Part shown: positions 5,671 to 9,282 of the stretch, piece after piece
Layout of the letters: every line of letters starts with the position of its first letter
Numbering within the stretch: position 1 is the stretch's first letter
NCBI GenBank assembly: GCA_964537555.1
Contig: CAZIAD010000082.1
Location: 1-9,282 of the forward strand
Source of the DNA: CAYRWR01 sp964537555
GTDB lineage: Bacteria; Spirochaetota; Brevinematia; Brevinematales; CAYRWR01
Direction: 5' to 3'
Length of the DNA: 9,282 nucleotides
The notes under the pieces: model-generated
The model's database searches: none
Seen by the model: only the letters and a program-made list of their open reading frames with translations
What the model was told of the DNA's origin: nothing
Translations under genes and position numbers: made by a program

Positions 5671-6261
5671 ATGGGTGTTTTAGTGGGAAAAGTGGCGCCT
5701 GATTTTACGGCAACCGCGGTAAAGGGCTCCGAGATCATTGAGAATTTTAACCTGTCCCATTACAAGGGAAAATATATACTGCTGTTTTTCTACCCTCTGG
5801 ACTTCACCTTTGTGTGCCCTACTGAGCTGCTGGCGTTTAATGACAAGCTGGAGGAGTTTAAGAAAAGAGGGGTGGAAGTGATAGCCGCATCGGTGGACTC
5901 CCACTTCAGCCACCATGCCTGGCTGGCCACTCCCCTGTCAGAGGGCGGTATAGCCGGGGTAGAGTACCCCATCGTGGCTGATCTCACCAAGCAGATCTCC
6001 CGGGACTATGATGTCCTGAAAGAGGATGAAGGTATAGCCTACCGCGGCCTCTTCCTTATCGACCAGGACTTTGTGGTACGGCACCAGATCGTGAACGACC
6101 TGCCCCTGGGCCGTTCGGTGGAGGAAGCCATCCGCATGGTAGATGCCCTGCAGTACCATGAGGAGAACGGCGAAGTCTGCCCTGCCAACTGGAAGCCCGG
6201 AGAGGCTACTATGCGGGAGAGCAAGGAAAGCCTTAAAGAGTACATGGCCAAAGCCAAATAA
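5671..6261 (+). CDS. Typical 2-Cys peroxiredoxin (AhpC/Prx1 family)
   Basis: A 196-residue cytoplasmic thiol peroxidase that reduces hydrogen peroxide, organic hydroperoxides and probably peroxynitrite. The peroxidatic Cys49 sits in PLDFTFVCPTE with the invariant P42 and T46, and the conserved active-site Arg is probably R125. The resolving Cys170 lies in the family motif EVCPANW, so the enzyme works as a dimer with intersubunit disulfides. Residues 92-96 read GGIAG where hyperoxidation-sensitive enzymes carry GGLG, and the C-terminal tail is KEYMAKAK where they have a YF motif (YM here). The two motifs are therefore only partly kept, leaving the degree of peroxide sensitivity open. No reductase (AhpF, thioredoxin reductase) is adjacent. 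The gene is monocistronic, bounded by its own consensus promoter and a strong terminator. Family assignment is secure; the electron donor is unknown. Confidence 0.97.
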   Translation: MGVLVGKVAPDFTATAVKGSEIIENFNLSHYKGKYILLFFYPLDFTFVCPTELLAFNDKLEEFKKRGVEVIAASVDSHFSHHAWLATPLSEGGIAGVEYPIVADLTKQISRDYDVLKEDEGIAYRGLFLIDQDFVVRHQIVNDLPLGRSVEEAIRMVDALQYHEENGEVCPANWKPGEATMRESKESLKEYMAKAK

Positions 6262-6265
6262 AGTT

Positions 6266-6298
6266 ACAGGGGTAATCTTCGGATTGCCCCTGTTTTTT
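6266..6298 (+). terminator. Intrinsic terminator after the peroxiredoxin gene
   Basis: A 12-bp stem, 6266-6277 with 6282-6293 (one G-T wobble), closes on a stable C(TTCG)G tetraloop and runs into six T (6293-6298). It begins five bases after the stop codon. Confidence 0.95.
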
Positions 6299-6310
6299 GT
6301 ATATATTATT

Positions 6311-6339
6311 TTGATTAAAACGCAGCCATGATATATCTT
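6311..6339 (+). promoter_or_regulatory. Candidate promoter, probably leaderless, for the 6345 lipoprotein
   Basis: TTGATT (6311-6316), 17 bases, then TATCTT (6334-6339), each four of six to consensus. The ATG follows after five bases, at 6345, and no Shine-Dalgarno is present. Weaker than the other promoters in the window. Confidence 0.45.
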
Positions 6340-6344
6340 ATGTC

Positions 6345-6989
6345 ATGAGTAAAACCATACTTTTATTTCTTTTTCTGACTGTATTCTCCCTGGGCTCCTG
6401 CACGCTATCCTCAGGCCGCATGTTCCTGGCGCCTGAAGAAAGGGCCTGGAGTGTCAATGCCCTCCTCCTGTCTGACGCCCGGCAGGATGGCACAGCCGAC
6501 CGCATGCCGGGTTATGCCTTTCAGTACAGCCGCGGCCTCTCTCCCGACCTCAATGCGGGCCTGAGCTTCAGCCTGTGGCCTTTCGGGGAACTGATCATGT
6601 ATCTGTCTCCCTATATAAGCTATCAGAGTATGCACAGCCCCTCGGGATGGGCATTACGCCACAGCCTGTCCTACAGCTTCTGGTTAGACTATAAACCGGG
6701 AGGGAGCTGGCTCAAGGGGCCTCATACTATACACCTGCTCACCCTGTCTACTATACCGGCCTGGTCGGGATCCGGCCTCTCGCTGTACATGCCCCTCGAC
6801 ATCAGCCTGTCCCTGGCCAGTGCAGGGAAGCTGTCACTGATCCTTTTACCCGGGATCGGGGTCAGTAGTATGGGCCCCTGGAGACTGAGCGGGGAGTACA
6901 GCCTGGGTGTTTCCACACTGGCCCATGCTAAGTGGCGCCGGATGTCGGTAGCCCGACTGGGGCTGAGCCGGGTCTATACCAATCAGTAA
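6345..6989 (+). CDS. Predicted lipoprotein with beta-barrel-like strands, unknown function
   Basis: A 214-residue protein. Residues 1-19 are a lipoprotein signal peptide (hydrophobic core ILLFLFLTVFSL, lipobox LGSC, Cys19). The start at 6345 is needed to keep the signal peptide, although no ribosome-binding site precedes it and the ATGs at 6328 and 6340 are out of frame. From about residue 57 onward the chain is a series of short amphipathic strands rich in Tyr, Trp, Phe, Leu, Ser and Gly, separated by Pro/Gly turns (for example FQYSRGLS, LSFSLWPFG, LSLYMPLDISLSL, LILLPGIGVSS, LSGEYSLGVS). This recalls small outer-membrane barrels, so a lipid-anchored or outer-membrane protein is inferred. 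No family is recognised. The gene lies between the peroxiredoxin terminator and another lipoprotein gene that has its own promoter. Confidence 0.78.
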   Translation: MSKTILLFLFLTVFSLGSCTLSSGRMFLAPEERAWSVNALLLSDARQDGTADRMPGYAFQYSRGLSPDLNAGLSFSLWPFGELIMYLSPYISYQSMHSPSGWALRHSLSYSFWLDYKPGGSWLKGPHTIHLLTLSTIPAWSGSGLSLYMPLDISLSLASAGKLSLILLPGIGVSSMGPWRLSGEYSLGVSTLAHAKWRRMSVARLGLSRVYTNQ

Positions 6990-7030
6990 AAAATCTCTTA
7001 TCCTATTTGATTTTGGCGATATTTATGGTA

Positions 7031-7078
7031 TGGTAAAAATATAAAAAACAAAGTTCGTTTTTATTTCACATTTTACCA
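7031..7078. repeat. Two-part dyad upstream of the duplicated-domain lipoprotein
   Basis: TGGTAAAA (7031-7038) pairs with TTTTACCA (7071-7078), and inside it ATAAAAA (7041-7047) pairs with TTTTTAT (7058-7064). The right arm abuts the likely -35 region of the next promoter. It may be an operator or a weak terminator for the gene ending at 6989, which otherwise has no clear stop signal. Confidence 0.55.
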
Positions 7079-7095
7079 CCTTTTAAGGGTATAAT
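7065..7095 (+). promoter_or_regulatory. Promoter of the duplicated-domain lipoprotein
   Basis: A perfect TATAAT (7090-7095) with TTCACA (7065-7070, five of six) 19 bases upstream, a longer spacer than ideal. Predicted start near 7102, leader about 27 bases. The -35 lies between the arms of the dyad at 7031-7078. Confidence 0.55.
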
Positions 7096-7128
7096 ATATA
7101 ATAAAGATCAATGATCAAAGGAGTTGTG

Positions 7129-8448
7129 ATGAAAAAGTTAGTACTGTTAGTCAGTTTATTAAGCCTGGGGCTGTTTACCGCCTGTCCTAATCTGCTGGAC
7201 CTGGATAACGAGGTCAACCTGAGTATCACCGTGCTGGGAGGGCCTGCTCAGGGTATGATGCAGCCTGAGGCCTTTATCGATGTGGATGCTATCGCTATTA
7301 CTCAGGCCAATATCACGGTAGCTAACCCCGCCGGTGATGAAGAAGTCTATACCTGGACTCCCGGTATTACTGATCCCTTCCAGTATTCTTCACGGGGCCA
7401 GGGAAGGTATTCTATTTTTGTGGATGAATGGGATGTCGATGGCCATTACAGCCAGAGTTCCAATTTCATCGATATGCTGCCCGGATTTAACTATCAGGTC
7501 ACCATCACTCTGGGCGGGACTATCTGGGTAGATATCTCTTCCAATGTGATCACGAATCAGAGCTCGACCAATACAAACTCAAATACCAACAGCAACACCA
7601 ATTCTACTGTCTATACTCAGGGCCCTATTGATCTCACTATTGTGTGGCATGATGTTCCCGAGGTTGTTTCCAATAGTACTATCTGGTGGCCGTTTGATGA
7701 TGCCTGCTACTATAACAGCAGTATTTATTCTAATGCTACCCCAGTCATCAGTGGAAGTGCTGCCTGGATGCATATTTCGAATGTGATCTGGACCCCCCAG
7801 TTAGGTAAATTAGTTACTCTAAACCAGGGTAATCACACTGCCACCTTGCATACTACAGTCCCTGCCGGATCTGAAAGAAGTATTCAGTTTAAAATGGTCA
7901 GCATGCTGGGCTGGAATTATGGAGATGAGCTGGTCCTGTATAATCACCAGGCGGAACTCCCGGAATCCGGAACTTATACCCTGGATATCTATTTTGACAG
8001 CACCAATACCTATATTCCCATAGCTCCTACCAATACTAATACCGGGCTGACCCTGGCAGACCAGTGGGTGTTCATCACCTGGAACAATGTGCCCTACGGT
8101 TATACAAACTGGAATGGAGTATGCTGGGACCCCATAAACGGACAATCTTATGATACCAATTGGAATGTGATCACTAACTCCTTGCCCGTCATAACAGGGG
8201 GAAGTCCCTGGATGGCTGTCAACAACACCTCCACCTGGACCCCGGCAGTGGGCCGGCAGCTGACTATAAGTAATACCAGCGCTCATCTTAATGTCCTGGT
8301 ACCCGCAGGATCTACCCGGGATATTCAGTTTAAGATGGTTTCTATACTGGGATGGGATTATGGAGTGGAAGAGTGCAGTCCTCATGCATATACCTTGCCC
8401 CAGTCCGGTGGTGCATATATCTTTGTAGACTGGGATATGACAAATTAG
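7129..8448 (+). CDS. Lipoprotein with an internally duplicated beta-rich domain, unknown function
   Basis: A 439-residue predicted lipoprotein. AAAGGAG (7117-7123) lies five bases before the ATG at 7129; the in-frame ATG at 7111 would put this site inside the gene. The signal peptide ends in FTAC (Cys19), with Phe rather than the usual Leu at -3. Residues about 28-136 form a first beta-rich domain. An Asn/Thr/Ser linker (about 138-160, alternating Asn with Thr or Ser) follows. Then two related domains, about 166-290 and 312-437, share WTP, VPAGS, IQFKMVS, LGW-YG and a closing LP-SG-Y strand. They are joined by another Asn/Thr linker near 300-305. The GW-YG and G-Y-D ends faintly recall SusE/SusF-like carbohydrate-binding modules; this is a resemblance only. 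No catalytic motif is visible. The gene is monocistronic, with its own promoter and terminator. Confidence 0.88.
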   Translation: MKKLVLLVSLLSLGLFTACPNLLDLDNEVNLSITVLGGPAQGMMQPEAFIDVDAIAITQANITVANPAGDEEVYTWTPGITDPFQYSSRGQGRYSIFVDEWDVDGHYSQSSNFIDMLPGFNYQVTITLGGTIWVDISSNVITNQSSTNTNSNTNSNTNSTVYTQGPIDLTIVWHDVPEVVSNSTIWWPFDDACYYNSSIYSNATPVISGSAAWMHISNVIWTPQLGKLVTLNQGNHTATLHTTVPAGSERSIQFKMVSMLGWNYGDELVLYNHQAELPESGTYTLDIYFDSTNTYIPIAPTNTNTGLTLADQWVFITWNNVPYGYTNWNGVCWDPINGQSYDTNWNVITNSLPVITGGSPWMAVNNTSTWTPAVGRQLTISNTSAHLNVLVPAGSTRDIQFKMVSILGWDYGVEECSPHAYTLPQSGGAYIFVDWDMTN

Positions 8449-8467
8449 TCTTTAGTACTGTAAATAA

Positions 8468-8504
8468 ACAGGCCGGCTCTTAACAGGAGCCGGCCTGTAT
8501 TGTT
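8468..8504 (+). terminator. Strong hairpin terminator after the duplicated-domain lipoprotein
   Basis: A perfect 12-bp GC-rich stem (8468-8479 with 8487-8498) with a seven-base loop, followed by a short ATTGTTTT tract. The hairpin is flanked by TAGTACT (8453-8459) and its complement AGTACTA (8513-8519). Since the stem is symmetric it could also stop minus-strand transcription arriving from the ATPase gene. Confidence 0.88.
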
Positions 8505-8631
8505 TTCAAACTAGTACTACCGAAATAGTTTATAACTAGCCCTATTCATCTGAATAAGGTATCAATTCGTGACTTTTAATAAAAATAAATCATATTTATT
8601 ATTAACAGTGGAATATACTGTCGCACTCGTG

Positions 8632-8739
8632 TTATCCCAGGCCATTAAAGGTTTTAGTCCAGTTATAGTTTCCATCACTACAAATACGTGTAAGGTAGGC
8701 ATCTGAGGTAGCGGTCAATGGTTTAGTATCATTGGATCC
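8632..8739 (-). pseudogene. Possible decayed fragment of a repeat-protein gene
   Basis: On the minus strand a frame without a start codon reads GSNDTKPLTATSDAYL, then TRICSDGNYNWTKTFNGLG and a stop at 8632-8634. The DAYLTRI...SDGNYNWTKTF pattern resembles one unit of SBBP/delta-60-like repeat proteins that are common in secreted bacterial proteins. Immediately upstream the frame is stopped (TAG at 8740-8742). Continuation in the neighbouring frame would need a frameshift and ends at its own stop. I read this as a remnant; it may also be chance coding, since it is only 35 codons. Confidence 0.3.
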
Positions 8740-8818
8740 CTAATCGCCCTGATAGAAGAAGGGATCTGATAATCATTGACATCCCCAAACCTGGCAAAAC
8801 GAGTATGTATCAGATGCC
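8698..8818. repeat. Nested inverted repeats, possible mobile-element remnant or structured RNA
   Basis: Four pairs of arms nest in order: GGCATCTGA (8698-8706) with TCAGATGCC (8810-8818), GTCAATG (8714-8720) with CATTGAC (8774-8780), TATCA (8727-8731) with TGATA (8767-8771), and GATCCC (8735-8740) with GGGATC (8761-8766). A direct repeat CTGAGGTA occurs at 8703-8710 and 8822-8829. Each pair alone could be chance; the consistent nesting is the reason to list it. It overlaps the possible gene remnant. Confidence 0.4.
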
Positions 8819-8878
8819 GAACTGAGGTAACGCCGTAAGAAAGAAGAAGCCCACGGCAAGGCAGCCTTTAATCCACTA

Positions 8879-9282
8879 TTAAACCATCCAGGCGGGAACA
8901 TAAGTATTATCTGCATCTGCCGGTATTAAATCACTGCACATACATATCACATTTCCCGGCCCTAATTTCAAACCATTAGTACTAAGCAGATTAAAATTCC
9001 TAAAATCTTTTTTTCCTGGATTAGCCGTCATTTTTATCTCAATGGGAAAAGTGGTTCCATTCTCTTCCAATAACAAATCAATTTCTCTTTTTTCAGTATC
9101 CCGATAGTAATACACAGGCGGCCTGCGTCCCGTGTTTAGATAAGACTTTATAATTTCGGTCACCACAAAATTTTCGAAGAATGCTCCAGCCATAGAGGAT
9201 ATTTCCAGATTCTCCGCGGAATTCCATCGGCTGAGGTAAGCACAGAGCCCTGTATCCATAAAATACATTTTAGGTGTTTTTA
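8879..9282 (-). CDS. DUF4143 ATPase-family protein, C-terminal part, truncated by window edge
   Basis: The last 133 or so residues of a protein of the large family that joins an N-terminal AAA ATPase to a C-terminal DUF4143 domain. The frame stays open to the right edge (KTPKMYF), and PK-YF-DTGL is the usual entry to the C-terminal domain, so the internal ATG at 9268 is not the true start. Counting from that Met, the domain shows MDTGLCAYL, then GAFFENFVV with E32, REIDLLL with D64 and IEIK with E77 and K79. This is the E...D...ExK layout of PD-(D/E)XK nuclease-like folds noted for this family. The ATPase part (Walker A and B) lies outside the window. Cellular role is generally unknown, and members are frequent in accessory regions. 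Composition is more AT-rich than the nuclease gene at 4553. It reads toward the terminator after the 7129 lipoprotein. Confidence 0.88.
   Translation of the reverse strand, partial: KTPKMYFMDTGLCAYLSRWNSAENLEISSMAGAFFENFVVTEIIKSYLNTGRRPPVYYYRDTEKREIDLLLEENGTTFPIEIKMTANPGKKDFRNFNLLSTNGLKLGPGNVICMCSDLIPADADNTYVPAWMV

Noticed and set aside
7111..7128. Upstream ATG of the duplicated-domain lipoprotein
   Set aside because: AAAGGAG falls within this extension and the lipobox peptide starts naturally at 7129.
7819..8385. 188-codon minus-strand frame
   Set aside because: Antisense to the lipoprotein, no recognisable domain and no supporting start signal.

Overview
The window looks like a chromosomal stretch of a mid-GC diderm bacterium. 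Housekeeping genes (uvrC, a metal exporter, an SbcD-like nuclease, a 2-Cys peroxiredoxin) alternate with predicted lipoproteins and repeat-rich spacers. A spirochaete or another Gram-negative-like lineage would fit: there are three lipobox signal peptides, one with an unusual Phe at -3, a cadherin-like beta-sandwich lipoprotein, and a DUF4143 ATPase. This placement is an inference with low confidence, because no rRNA or marker phylogeny is available.

Layout. On the minus strand, positions 1-1759 hold a two-gene operon: a zinc-type cation diffusion facilitator followed by uvrC, whose 3' part lies beyond the left edge. The operon has a good promoter with a perfect dyad over its -10 box. Positions 1796-2804 are a roughly 1-kb non-coding island: a hairpin element of the ACTTTCTT/AAGAAAGT type, two tandem 130-bp units, four copies (one inverted) of a GTCATCCTGA...GAAGGATCT repeat, and an AT-rich 21-bp dyad. 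Plus-strand genes follow: a small two-helix membrane protein (2805-3092), an AT-rich lipoprotein with a cadherin-like sandwich (3214-4146, strong promoter and terminator), a second spacer with fragments of dispersed repeats (4220-4552), an SbcD/Mre11-like nuclease (4553-5593), a peroxiredoxin (5671-6261, near-perfect promoter and terminator), a lipoprotein with barrel-like strands (6345-6989), and a larger lipoprotein with an internally duplicated domain (7129-8448, terminator). Positions 8520-8880 hold a nested inverted repeat and what looks like a decayed gene fragment. The right edge carries the C-terminal part of a minus-strand DUF4143 ATPase.

Functional links. Only the exporter and uvrC look co-transcribed. 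Most plus-strand genes appear to have their own promoters. Two of them (the SbcD-like gene and the 6345 lipoprotein) have a -10 box only 5-6 bases before the ATG and no Shine-Dalgarno, which suggests leaderless mRNAs. No defence island, CRISPR array, intact insertion sequence or tRNA was seen. The least explained items are the duplicated-domain lipoprotein, the 130-bp tandem repeat and the leaderless promoters.
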